Source of the DNA: Chlorobiota bacterium
GTDB lineage: Bacteria > Bacteroidota > Ignavibacteria > Ignavibacteriales > Melioribacteraceae
Assembly (NCBI GenBank): GCA_013151565.1
Contig: JAADIB010000149.1
Span: 1-32,509, forward strand
Reading direction: 5' to 3'
Length of the DNA stretch: 32,509 bases
A program made the translations under genes and the position numbers. The notes under the pieces were generated by a model that did no database searches, was not told where the DNA came from, and saw only the letters and a list, made by a program, of their open reading frames with translations. This document shows, one piece after another, positions 15,768-24,149 of the stretch; the first letter of the stretch is position 1, and every line of letters begins with the position of its first letter.

Positions 15768-18358
15768 TAATTTTCTAATTTCTTTTTAGTTTCAACAATC
15801 TTATAAACTTCTATCACATCATTAACTTTAATATCATTGAAATTGGCAATGTTCAGTCCGCACTCGTAACCGGCAACTACTTCTTTTACATCATCTTTAA
15901 ATCGTTTCAGAGATGCAAGAGTTCCTTCATAGATAACAATTCCATCACGGAATAATCTAATTTTATCAGTACGAGATATTTTCCCCTCCTGAACGTAGCA
16001 CCCGGCAACTGTTCCCAATTTAGGCACTTTGAATGTATCACGAATTTCAATGGTTCCAACCGGTTCTTCTGAAATAATGGGAGAAAGCAATCCTTCAAGC
16101 GCTGATTTCACCTGGTTAATAGCATCATAAATAACATTGTACAATCGAATATCGACTTTTTCGACTTCTGCCAATTTTCGGGCATTGGTATTTGCACGCA
16201 CATGGAATCCAATTATTATTGCACCGGAAGCCGCAGCTAACAGCACATCGCCTTCTGTAATTCCACCTACTGCTTTATGGATAACATTTACTTTTACTTC
16301 TTCGTTCGAAAGTTTCATCAGCGAATCTGCTAACGCTTCAACCGAACCGTCCACATCACCTTTAACAATTATCGGAAGATTTTTAACTTCACCGGTACTT
16401 ATCTGTTGTGCTATCTCGTCAAGTGTTATCAGTTTAACTTGCCTGTTATCTTGTTCTCGTTTCAACTGCTGACGTTTAATTGCTACTTCACGCGCTTCTC
16501 TTTCCGATTTAACAACAGCAAATATATCCCCGGCTTGAGGTGTTCCTTCAAAACCAAGTATCAATGCAGGCGAGCCTGAAGAAACTTCTGTAAGTTTCTT
16601 ACCTCTTTCGTCAAACATTGCTCTTACTTTACCTTGATAAACTCCGGCTACAAAAGGATCTCCAACCTTGAGGGTTCCTTTTTCAATAAGAACAGTTGAA
16701 GTAATTCCTCGTCCCGGCTCTAATTTTGATTCTACTACAACTCCTCTTGCAATCCTGTTTGGATTTGCTTTCAATTCCAGAAGTTCCGCTTCAAGAAGTA
16801 TCTTTTCCAGAAGCAGATCAACGTTCTTTCCGGTTTTAGCAGATACTTCAACAGATTGATACTTACCGCCCCAATCCTCAACGAGAATATTGCGTTCGGC
16901 TAATTGCTGTTTTATCTTTTCAATATTGGAGCCTGGTTTATCAATTTTATTTATAGTAATGATAATAGGCACATTGGCAGCTTGAGCATGATTTATAGCT
17001 TCAATCGTCTGAGGCATTACAGCATCATCCGCAGCAACAATCAACACAACTATATCGGTGATCTTTGCACCCCTTGCCCTCATTGCTGTAAAAGCTTCGT
17101 GACCAGGAGTATCTAAGAATGTGATTTTCCTTCCGCCGCCTACCTCAACTTGATAAGCCCCAATATGCTGCGTAATACCGCCCGACTCACCGGCAACAAC
17201 ATTTTCTCTTCTTATAAAATCGAGTAGAGAAGTTTTTCCATGATCAACGTGACCCATAATTGTTACAATCGGCGGACGCTCAACCAAAGTATCTTCCGCA
17301 TCCTCAGCATCTGCGAGCATATCAGTAGAATATTCATCTTCGAACTCAACTTCAAATCCAAATTCATCGGCAACAAGAGTGATGGTTTCAGAATCCAACC
17401 TTTGATTGATAGAGACCATCAGACCTAATCCCATGCATTTAGCAATCACATCACTGACCGAAACATTCATTAAATTAGCAATCTCATTTACAGAAATAAA
17501 TTCTGTAACTTTTATTATCATTTGTTCTAATTCTTGCTGCTCTTCTATCTTTTCCTGCTCTTCCTGCTTTATTTTCTTTCTTTTCTTTCTGAAACTTGCT
17601 CTATCGGAAACACCGGTTTCATCAATACTGAGCATAGTCCGCTTGATAGCAGCTTCAACTTCACGCTTATCAATTTCGGCTTTCTTAACTCTCTTAAACT
17701 TTTTAGCTTTTACTGTTTCTTCAACTGCACCAGGTTTTTTCCTAGCTTTTAATCTTTTTCGCTTGCCTTTATGTTCATCTGTTGAATCAGATTTATCTTT
17801 TTGAGTAGAAGTGGTAGTTTTTTTCTCTTTACTTTCTCCAGCTTCTTCTTTTTTCCTGCCTTTTTTCTTTTCAGATTTCAACTCAATCTTTCCGACCACA
17901 GTAAGCCCTTTTTTCTTACCTTTGATCTCTTTCTCGCCTTCAGTTTGGAAACTATCTTCTTCAGTTTTTTCTGGTTCTTCAGTCTCTTCTGATTCAGAAA
18001 CTTCTTCCTCAATTTCAGAGGTTTCTTCAACTTCCTCGGATGGCTCTTCTTCAGCAACTGCTGTTTCAGTTTCAACCTCTTCCAACTCTTCCTCATCTTG
18101 CTGTGAATCAGAACCGGCTTTATCAGCTCTCATTTTATTGAATCTTTCAAGCTTTCTTTTATGTTCGTCCGATTTATCAATATCCTTTTTAAAGTGAGAT
18201 TGAATATCAGAAAGCATCTCGTCCGTAAGGAGTGTCATATGAGATTTTATCTTATATCCTTTCTCGCTCAAGAAATCAACAATGGCTTCAGTTGATATGT
18301 TAATATCAGAGGCTAGTTTATAAATTCTAAGTTTTTTTGGTTTTTTAGTTTCTACCAT
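15767..18358 (-). CDS. infB: Translation initiation factor IF-2
   Basis: This 863-residue GTPase brings initiator fMet-tRNA to the 30S P site. A small N-terminal IF2N domain (KLRIYKLASDINISTEAIVDFL, about residues 9-60) is followed by a long, highly charged Glu/Lys-rich region (about 60-275), typical of this phylum. A second IF2N-like segment follows (ITEFISVNEIANLM region, near 285-335). The G domain has GHVDHGKT at 369-376, DTPGHEAF near 416 and NKID near 470. C-terminal beta-barrel and tRNA-binding domains follow. The window also encodes the substrate of this factor, an initiator tRNA, at 31006. infB sits 27 bases after nusA. Confidence 0.99.
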   Translation of the reverse strand: MVETKKPKKLRIYKLASDINISTEAIVDFLSEKGYKIKSHMTLLTDEMLSDIQSHFKKDIDKSDEHKRKLERFNKMRADKAGSDSQQDEEELEEVETETAVAEEEPSEEVEETSEIEEEVSESEETEEPEKTEEDSFQTEGEKEIKGKKKGLTVVGKIELKSEKKKGRKKEEAGESKEKKTTTSTQKDKSDSTDEHKGKRKRLKARKKPGAVEETVKAKKFKRVKKAEIDKREVEAAIKRTMLSIDETGVSDRASFRKKRKKIKQEEQEKIEEQQELEQMIIKVTEFISVNEIANLMNVSVSDVIAKCMGLGLMVSINQRLDSETITLVADEFGFEVEFEDEYSTDMLADAEDAEDTLVERPPIVTIMGHVDHGKTSLLDFIRRENVVAGESGGITQHIGAYQVEVGGGRKITFLDTPGHEAFTAMRARGAKITDIVVLIVAADDAVMPQTIEAINHAQAANVPIIITINKIDKPGSNIEKIKQQLAERNILVEDWGGKYQSVEVSAKTGKNVDLLLEKILLEAELLELKANPNRIARGVVVESKLEPGRGITSTVLIEKGTLKVGDPFVAGVYQGKVRAMFDERGKKLTEVSSGSPALILGFEGTPQAGDIFAVVKSEREAREVAIKRQQLKREQDNRQVKLITLDEIAQQISTGEVKNLPIIVKGDVDGSVEALADSLMKLSNEEVKVNVIHKAVGGITEGDVLLAAASGAIIIGFHVRANTNARKLAEVEKVDIRLYNVIYDAINQVKSALEGLLSPIISEEPVGTIEIRDTFKVPKLGTVAGCYVQEGKISRTDKIRLFRDGIVIYEGTLASLKRFKDDVKEVVAGYECGLNIANFNDIKVNDVIEVYKIVETKKKLEN

Positions 18359-18385
18359 ATTAGCGAATACCTATATTAAATTTCT

Positions 18386-19630
18386 CTATTCTTCTTCAAA
18401 TTGATTTCTTAAAATTTCAATTATTTCTTCTGCTTTATCATCTTTGAGTTCTTCAATTTCCTTCAATGCATCAACGCCGGCTGTCAGAACTTCCACAGCA
18501 GTATCATATCTGTTTGCGATGAGCAAATCAACAACCTCAGTACCTAATTCTTCACGAAGCTCAACCAATTCAATATCGTCTTCATATTCTTCGTACGGTT
18601 TTTCCTCACGGATCACATCTATCTCATAACCGGTTAATTTCATAGCTAATCTGATATTTACACCGTTCCTACCGACGATAAGTGAAACTTGATCGCTGTC
18701 GGCAAGTACATTACAACGCTTCTCTGCTTCATCCAGTTCAATTTGTTTTAACTTTGCCGGTGCTAACGATCTTTGAATAAGAACTATCGGATCATCGGAG
18801 TAATTTATAACATCAATATTTTCATTGTTCAGTTCTCGTACAATTGCATGAATTCTTACACCTTTCATCCCGACACAAGCGCCGACAGCATCAATTCTCG
18901 GGTCTTGCGATTCAACTGCAATTTTTGCTCTTTCGCTCGGTTCACGCGCAATTCTTTTTATCTCGATTATTCCATCATAAATTTCCGGAATTTCTATCTC
19001 GAATAATTTCCTCAAGAATAAATTATCTGAACGTGAAATAATAATAACAGGTCCATTAGGTGTCTGCTTCACTTCCTTTATCACCGCACGGATTGTATCT
19101 CCTTTTCTGTAACGCTCGCGCGGAATTTGCTCGGAACGCGGAAGTAAAAGTTCATGTCGATTATGATTTACCAAGATATCATTCCTACGAACTTGATAAA
19201 TATCACCCACAATTATTTCACCAACCATCTCAGAATATTCGTTATAAACCAGTTCTTTTTCAATTTCTCTAATTCTCTGATTAAGATTCTGACGCGCCAG
19301 ATTTATCAATCTTCTGCCGAAAGAACTCAATTCTAACTTTTCAACATAATCATCACCAACCTCAAGTTCCTCTTCGTTTCCTTTTTCTTCAACTTCAGCT
19401 ATACTGATCTCGGTTTCCGGGTCCTCAACTTCATCAACAATAGTTCGCTCAAGGAATATCTCAATGTCGCCTTTATCCATATTAGCTATAACATCAAAAT
19501 TTGCCTCCTGACCATATTTTTTCTTTACCATTACTCCGAATATCTCTTCAATAATGCCTGCTAGGACATCTTTGTCAACATTCTTCTCCCGAACCATTTG
19601 AGCAAAGGACTCAACTATTGCACTGTTCAT
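18386..19630 (-). CDS. nusA: Transcription termination/antitermination factor NusA
   Basis: This 414-residue RNA polymerase-binding factor modulates pausing, termination and antitermination. In order it has the N-terminal polymerase-binding domain (FAQMVREKNVDKDVLAGIIE), an acidic insert, an S1 domain (VGEIIVGDIYQVRRNDILVN, about 135-200) and two KH domains (DAVGACVGMKGVRIHAIVRE and SLIVGRNGVNIRLAMKL). A C-terminal helix-hairpin-helix-like segment (ANRYDTAVEVLTAGVDAL) replaces the longer acidic repeats seen in E. coli. A GGAGG Shine-Dalgarno sequence precedes the ATG. It lies between rimP (18 bases upstream) and infB. NusA is known to regulate its own operon in E. coli, which makes the hairpin ahead of rimP notable. 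Confidence 0.99.
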   Translation of the reverse strand: MNSAIVESFAQMVREKNVDKDVLAGIIEEIFGVMVKKKYGQEANFDVIANMDKGDIEIFLERTIVDEVEDPETEISIAEVEEKGNEEELEVGDDYVEKLELSSFGRRLINLARQNLNQRIREIEKELVYNEYSEMVGEIIVGDIYQVRRNDILVNHNRHELLLPRSEQIPRERYRKGDTIRAVIKEVKQTPNGPVIIISRSDNLFLRKLFEIEIPEIYDGIIEIKRIAREPSERAKIAVESQDPRIDAVGACVGMKGVRIHAIVRELNNENIDVINYSDDPIVLIQRSLAPAKLKQIELDEAEKRCNVLADSDQVSLIVGRNGVNIRLAMKLTGYEIDVIREEKPYEEYEDDIELVELREELGTEVVDLLIANRYDTAVEVLTAGVDALKEIEELKDDKAEEIIEILRNQFEEE

Positions 19631-19648
19631 TTATTATTGCCTCCGTAA

Positions 19649-20101
19649 TTAAAATCTGACTAATACTTTTGCAGATCTTATTTTTTTGATATTTATTACT
19701 TTTATTTCCTTTTTTATTTGAAACTTAAGGTCATCGTCAGCTACTTCTAACAATTTTCCTTCAAGTTTCGAACTACTTTCATCCTCAAGAAGTTTCAATT
19801 CAAAACTTCTTCCAATATTTCTTTTAAACTGCTGAATAAATTTTAACGGTCTATCGATACCCGGAGAAGAAACATCTAATCTATAACGCGATACAATTAA
19901 GCCGTCCTCTTCTATCATGTCACCCACGGCTCTGCTTACGTTTTTACAATCATCAACAGTCACACCTGCTTCTTTATCGATATAGATCTCTAGAATACGG
20001 TTCCGAGAATCACCTCTAAAATCCATATCAATAAAAAGATAACCGAGATCCTCGGTCATTTCTTTTGTTTTTTCTAATATTTCTTTCTTATTCAAATTCA
20101 T
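19649..20101 (-). CDS. rimP: Ribosome maturation factor RimP
   Basis: This 150-residue factor is needed for efficient 30S assembly. Typical segments are the helical start KKEILEKTKEMTEDLGYLFI, RILEIYIDKEAGVTVDDCKN, VSRAVGDMIEEDGLIVSRYR and the signature LDVSSPGIDRPLKFIQQFKR. The C-terminal Sm-like barrel follows. Length is normal. It is the first gene of the nusA-infB operon. No Shine-Dalgarno sequence is visible; instead a GC hairpin plus six Us ends seven bases before the ATG, downstream of a candidate promoter, so both transcription and translation start may be controlled there. Confidence 0.96.
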   Translation of the reverse strand: MNLNKKEILEKTKEMTEDLGYLFIDMDFRGDSRNRILEIYIDKEAGVTVDDCKNVSRAVGDMIEEDGLIVSRYRLDVSSPGIDRPLKFIQQFKRNIGRSFELKLLEDESSSKLEGKLLEVADDDLKFQIKKEIKVINIKKIRSAKVLVRF

Positions 20102-20107
20102 ACCAAT

Positions 20108-20129
20108 AAAAAACGCCCTCTACGGGGCG
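20108..20129 (-). terminator. Terminator-like hairpin in the rimP leader (possible attenuator)
   Basis: On the minus strand the arms CGCCC and GGGCG enclose the loop CGTAGA, and six Us follow at once, as in an intrinsic terminator. The U tract ends seven bases before the rimP ATG. It could terminate transcripts coming from the M14 peptidase gene. However, the only good promoter-like sequence for rimP lies upstream of it, so rimP transcripts from that promoter must read through it. Confidence 0.65.
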
Positions 20130-20140
20130 AATTAGGATTT

Positions 20141-20171
20141 TAAATTTACCAACTAATTATGAGATTAGCAA
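20141..20171 (-). promoter_or_regulatory. Candidate rimP-nusA-infB operon promoter
   Basis: On the minus strand TTG at 20171-20169 is separated by 20 bases from TAAATTTA at 20148-20141. This fits the Bacteroidota-type TTTG/TANNTTTG promoter except for the last base. A start about seven bases downstream would give a leader of roughly 33 bases made up almost entirely of the terminator-like hairpin. Confidence 0.45.
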
Positions 20172-20260
20172 GTTATTTTAAGCTTTAAATACAAACTGAT
20201 GCAACGCAAAAATCGCTTTAACAACAAAGTTCGTCCTACTGAGTAACTTTAAATTTTTCA

Positions 20261-22696
20261 CTATTTCAAAAGGATCATTTTTCTACTTTGAACAAATTCT
20301 CCACTTCGCAGACTATAGAAATATATACCAGAAGTCAATTTACTTGCATTAAACTCTACTTCATAATTACCAGGCTGCTGCTGTTTGTTTACGAGAGTTG
20401 CTACTTCTCTACCGAGTATGTCGTAAACCTTTAATGTTACATTTCGTAAAGACGAGGCATGTCTCGTCTCTACATTTGCAATAGAATATTTTATTTTTGT
20501 ACTCGGATTGAATGGATTGGGATAATTTTGTTCAAGACCAAATTTGCTCGGAACATTATCTTTGTTTTCAACCGAAACAACTAAATTCTGATATTCAAAT
20601 ATTTCGATATCGTCGATGTACCATCCATCTTCTTCAACATACTCATCGGATTTGAGTTGAAATTTTAATAAAATATTATCATTTGTAAACTGAGCTAGAT
20701 CTATTATTTCCTTAACCCAATCACCAACTTTCCCGTCATATACCGGTTTTCCGGACGGCTGAAAAGCTCCGGCTCCTACAGTTGAAAAATCTCCTCCGAC
20801 CGGTGTCCAAGTATTACCGCTGTCTGCTGAGATCAAAACTTGTCCATAGTCCCACCCTTTTTCAATGCTGAACTTCGTCCTAAAAGACAAAAAAGGTTTT
20901 GCAATTTCTGAGAGATCGATCTCTGTTTTCTTGGTCAATGTGACGTTTGAGTTTGATAAATAAGTCCCATTTTTACTATCGGTAAAAGAGGAAGGCGAAC
21001 TATAGAAATCGTTTGTAGTCAATTCCCATTGAGCACTAACATTCGATTCTGAAATCCAATCATTCATCGACGATGCATCATCGGCAAAGTAAATTTTCGG
21101 GACCCCAACAACTAGTGATACATGCTCAGTAGATAAAAGCAAGTTTCCCATATTCACTTTAACAGTTAGTTCAATATTTTCTCCGGCAATCACACTATCT
21201 GAAATTACAAATTGCACTGCATCGGGAAAAGACACTTCTTCTCGTGATTCAAGTTTTGCTATTTCAATATAATCTTGAGAAACTGATATTTGATCACTTT
21301 CCGAGGTTATCTGCATTCTTATATTACCTGCAGCTTGTAATCCTTTATTCTTTAGAGTAATAGAGATTTTACCGCTGTCGCCCGCAGAATAATATTCTTG
21401 ATCAAACTCAACCTTTTCAGCATTGACAAATCCGCCGGAGACCCAAGCTAAATACAAATTCGGATATACGTTTTCTTCAGCAAGCGGAATTATTTTATCT
21501 TCACTTGGCCAAAAACTGCTTCCCACTTCAGGTGTCATTGCAAGTATTTTATTTTTTTCCGTCTGCTCGCCATAAAACCAATCATCCGAATCACCGTTAA
21601 CTGCATAAATAATATCAGAAGAAAATCCCCAAGTGTAATTATTGTACTGAGTCATATCGGAAGCAATATCTCTGTAAAACAATGAATCAGAAGTTTCTTC
21701 AGGAATATATCCCCAAGGAGTAATAAGCAGATTGCTGTAAGTGTGATAATTAAGCGCTAGTTTAAAGTCATGAGCAATACAGAATTGTCTTACGGTTTCT
21801 GTTTCCGGTTCTGAAAACGGAGCGGTACCACGATAAACTGCAGAGGTTGAATCATTACTTGAACCAGAATTATCATAAGCCCATTTATATCCGTAATTTC
21901 TGTTGAGATCTACTCCGTCATTACTTTCGTTAAAAATTCCATCATCGTCATTATCCCTTTTATTCTTGCGCCACATTCCACCGCCGTTAGGGTTGTTTTC
22001 TTCATTGTATCTATATCCGTCAACATTAACAACCGGTATAAAATAAAATTCCCTGTTTTCAACTAAATACGTAACCTCACTATCAGTACCGTAATTCTCC
22101 AGCAGATAATACATAAAATAGATCATCTGCATCATACTTTCCGGTTCGCGGGCATGATGTAATGCAGTATACAGTACTTCCGGTTCATCTTCGTCCACAT
22201 TCGGATTATCCGAAATTTTTACAGCATAAATCGGTCTGTTTTCAACTGAATGTCCGATGCTGTCTTTCTCCGTGATCAAGTTCGGATACGCTGCGTACAT
22301 TTCATCCAGTTTCTGAATAACTTCATCCAAAGTATAATATCCGCCCATAGAACCGTAATCGAAACCGGTTACTCCATACTGTTGAGCAGTTTTCATCAAG
22401 CTAGCTTTTTTATCAAAACTGCTGAACTTTTGCTGTGCTGAATAGTACTTGTACCAATCATCGATCAATACTTTGTACCGAAGTGAACTACTCTGCAGAT
22501 GTGCAAACTGAACTTCATCTAAAAAAACATCAATGGACTTATCCCTATTAAAATGTGCGTGGTCAATCTCTAAACCGGCTGAATTAAGCTTACCTGCACT
22601 ATTTATTTCATTTAGATAAATTTTTACTTTTTTATAGTTTTGAGAAAAAAGTAAAGTTGAAGATAGAAGCATTATGAATAGTATTTTAATTCTCAT
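20261..22696 (-). CDS. Secreted M14 (zinc carboxypeptidase) family peptidase with T9SS sorting domain
   Basis: This 811-residue protein is exported and probably attached to or released from the cell surface. A signal peptide (MRIKILFIMLLSSTLLFSQ) and a propeptide-like region precede the M14 domain (about 115-430). Zinc ligands are His181 and Glu184 in HHARE and His318 in LNYHTYS. DLNRNY (263-268) supplies the substrate-binding Asn/Arg, and Glu390 in MTPEVG is the catalytic glutamate. A CARDB-like region and a jelly-roll domain ending in GWYIDDIEIFEY follow. The C terminus is a Por/T9SS type A sorting domain (NYPNPFNPSTKIKYSI ... GIYFYSLRSGEF). Residues 742-751 (VETRHASSLR) interrupt that domain and are encoded by a palindromic repeat. 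Substrate and exact peptide specificity cannot be read. Confidence 0.93.
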   Translation of the reverse strand: MRIKILFIMLLSSTLLFSQNYKKVKIYLNEINSAGKLNSAGLEIDHAHFNRDKSIDVFLDEVQFAHLQSSSLRYKVLIDDWYKYYSAQQKFSSFDKKASLMKTAQQYGVTGFDYGSMGGYYTLDEVIQKLDEMYAAYPNLITEKDSIGHSVENRPIYAVKISDNPNVDEDEPEVLYTALHHAREPESMMQMIYFMYYLLENYGTDSEVTYLVENREFYFIPVVNVDGYRYNEENNPNGGGMWRKNKRDNDDDGIFNESNDGVDLNRNYGYKWAYDNSGSSNDSTSAVYRGTAPFSEPETETVRQFCIAHDFKLALNYHTYSNLLITPWGYIPEETSDSLFYRDIASDMTQYNNYTWGFSSDIIYAVNGDSDDWFYGEQTEKNKILAMTPEVGSSFWPSEDKIIPLAEENVYPNLYLAWVSGGFVNAEKVEFDQEYYSAGDSGKISITLKNKGLQAAGNIRMQITSESDQISVSQDYIEIAKLESREEVSFPDAVQFVISDSVIAGENIELTVKVNMGNLLLSTEHVSLVVGVPKIYFADDASSMNDWISESNVSAQWELTTNDFYSSPSSFTDSKNGTYLSNSNVTLTKKTEIDLSEIAKPFLSFRTKFSIEKGWDYGQVLISADSGNTWTPVGGDFSTVGAGAFQPSGKPVYDGKVGDWVKEIIDLAQFTNDNILLKFQLKSDEYVEEDGWYIDDIEIFEYQNLVVSVENKDNVPSKFGLEQNYPNPFNPSTKIKYSIANVETRHASSLRNVTLKVYDILGREVATLVNKQQQPGNYEVEFNASKLTSGIYFYSLRSGEFVQSRKMILLK
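20438..20476. repeat. Palindromic repeat inserted in frame in the M14 peptidase gene
   Basis: The core at 20446-20473 is a 28-bp imperfect palindrome. Its half GTAAAGACGAGGCA matches the reverse complement of the other half, TGTCTCGTCTCTAC, at 12 of 14 positions. TACATT occurs on both sides (20438-20443 and 20471-20476), exactly 33 bases apart. The extra segment is therefore 11 codons long and keeps the reading frame. Confidence 0.75.
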
Positions 22697-22733
22697 TACA
22701 TGTCCAAATTGTTTTTGTTCAGTCTTGATACAA

Positions 22734-22763
22734 GAAAGTTATAAAATTTGAGATTCAAGTCAA
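22734..22763 (-). promoter_or_regulatory. Candidate promoter of the M14 peptidase gene
   Basis: On the minus strand TTG at 22763-22761 is followed, after 19 bases, by TAACTTTC at 22741-22734. This fits a Bacteroidota-type TTG-N19-TANNTTT arrangement about 40 bases ahead of the start codon. The gap behind it contains no other feature. Confidence 0.4.
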
Positions 22764-22789
22764 AAGGTTAAGTTAGGAAGTATTGTTTT

Positions 22790-24100
22790 TTACACCTTGC
22801 TAAAAATGCTTCTTTTTGCCAGCAGAGTAAGGAACAACGCTCTTGAGATCATGAACAAAACGAGCGCAAGCCAAAGAGCGTTATTCCCGAGAGAATCCTT
22901 AAAAACAAAATATGAAGGAATAAAGATGAACAGTGTACTTAAAAGCATCATATTTCTCATAGCGCTTGTTGCTGTGGCGCCGATGTATATTCCATCCCAA
23001 ATAAAGCTGACACTATTGATAAGCTGAGAAACGATCGCCCAAAATAAAAATGAAAGAGTGAGGGCAATTACTGTTTCATTACTTGTATAAATTGCGATGA
23101 TCTGATTTCCAAATAATGAATAAACAACGGTAAAGAATAACCCGAGTCCAATTCCCCAAGCGAAAATGTGCTTAATGCTTTTTACAAGATTTGTTCTGTC
23201 ACCAGCTCCTATAAATTTGCCCACAAGACTCTCGGCAGCAAATGCAAACCCATCCACAGCATAAGCCAAAATTATCCACAACTGCATCAAAATTGTATTT
23301 GCCGCTAGGATATCATCTCCGTATGCTGCCGATTCTGCCGTAAAGAAACTAAAAACAAATACCAGCGCAAGTGTTCTAATAAAAATATCCGTATTGACTT
23401 TAAAAAAGGTTTTCAGCTTGGAAAATTCTAAAAGGTCGGAAAGTGTAAAATATTTTAAGTATTTCTTATAAAATCCGGTAAAAAGCAATATTGATATAAG
23501 CAATCCGGAATACTGAGCAATAACAGTTCCTAATGCAACTCCATCAGATTTCATATCGAATTGATATATGAACAATAAGTTGAATATAACGTTCAAAATA
23601 TTTACGGTTACTAGAATAATCATTGGATATCGAGCATTCTGCAAGCCGAGGAACCATCCGTGAAATACATAAATTGCTAATGTTGCCGGTGCAGCATAAA
23701 TTCTTATGTAGAAATACTCTTTCGCAAATTTTTCTACTTCAGGTGAAGCATCAATAACATAGAAAGCAACTTCCGCAATAAAATATTGAAGCAGCATCAG
23801 AGCAAAACCGGATATGAGTGCAACGGCTAAAGGACGGAAAAGATTCAATGAAATTTCCCTATCATCATTTTGTCCAAAAGCCTGTGAGGTTAAACCCGTT
23901 GTTCCCATCCTTAGAAAACCAAAACCCCAATAGATAAAGTTAAATATCATTGAGCCGACAGCAATTGCTCCGAGATAATAAACTTTGTCCAGATGTCCGA
24001 CTACAGCAGTATCAACCGAACTTAATAACGGCACTGATAAATTGGTCAGAATATTCGGAATAGCAAGACTTAGGATCTGTTTGTTTATAGAGGTTTTCAT
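22790..24100 (-). CDS. MATE family efflux transporter
   Basis: This 436-residue membrane protein has about twelve hydrophobic helices in the duplicated MATE layout, and exports cationic compounds or metabolites using a sodium or proton gradient. Typical family segments are LSLAIPNILTNLSVPLLSSVDTAVVGHL at the N terminus, IYWGFGFLRMGTTGLTSQAFGQ near residues 56-77 and DGFAFAAESLVGKFIGAGD in the second half, where the paired signature recurs. The sequence style is that of the DinF-like branch. The substrate is unknown. A terminator-like hairpin ends ten bases before the ATG, so the gene is probably separated from proC or expressed by read-through. Confidence 0.92.
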   Translation of the reverse strand: MKTSINKQILSLAIPNILTNLSVPLLSSVDTAVVGHLDKVYYLGAIAVGSMIFNFIYWGFGFLRMGTTGLTSQAFGQNDDREISLNLFRPLAVALISGFALMLLQYFIAEVAFYVIDASPEVEKFAKEYFYIRIYAAPATLAIYVFHGWFLGLQNARYPMIILVTVNILNVIFNLLFIYQFDMKSDGVALGTVIAQYSGLLISILLFTGFYKKYLKYFTLSDLLEFSKLKTFFKVNTDIFIRTLALVFVFSFFTAESAAYGDDILAANTILMQLWIILAYAVDGFAFAAESLVGKFIGAGDRTNLVKSIKHIFAWGIGLGLFFTVVYSLFGNQIIAIYTSNETVIALTLSFLFWAIVSQLINSVSFIWDGIYIGATATSAMRNMMLLSTLFIFIPSYFVFKDSLGNNALWLALVLFMISRALFLTLLAKRSIFSKV

Positions 24101-24102
24101 AG

Positions 24103-24141
24103 ATAAGAGAAAACCGCAAAGTATTATTGACTCTGCGGTTT
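24103..24141 (-). terminator. Terminator hairpin between proC and the MATE gene
   Basis: The arms AAACCGCA (24111-24118) and TGCGGTTT (24134-24141) pair perfectly, with further pairing of AGT and ACT inside. On the minus strand the stem is followed by TTTTCTCTTATCT. The plus strand is also T-rich after the stem, so it may act both ways. It sits immediately before the MATE start codon. Confidence 0.7.
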
Positions 24142-24149
24142 CCTAATTT

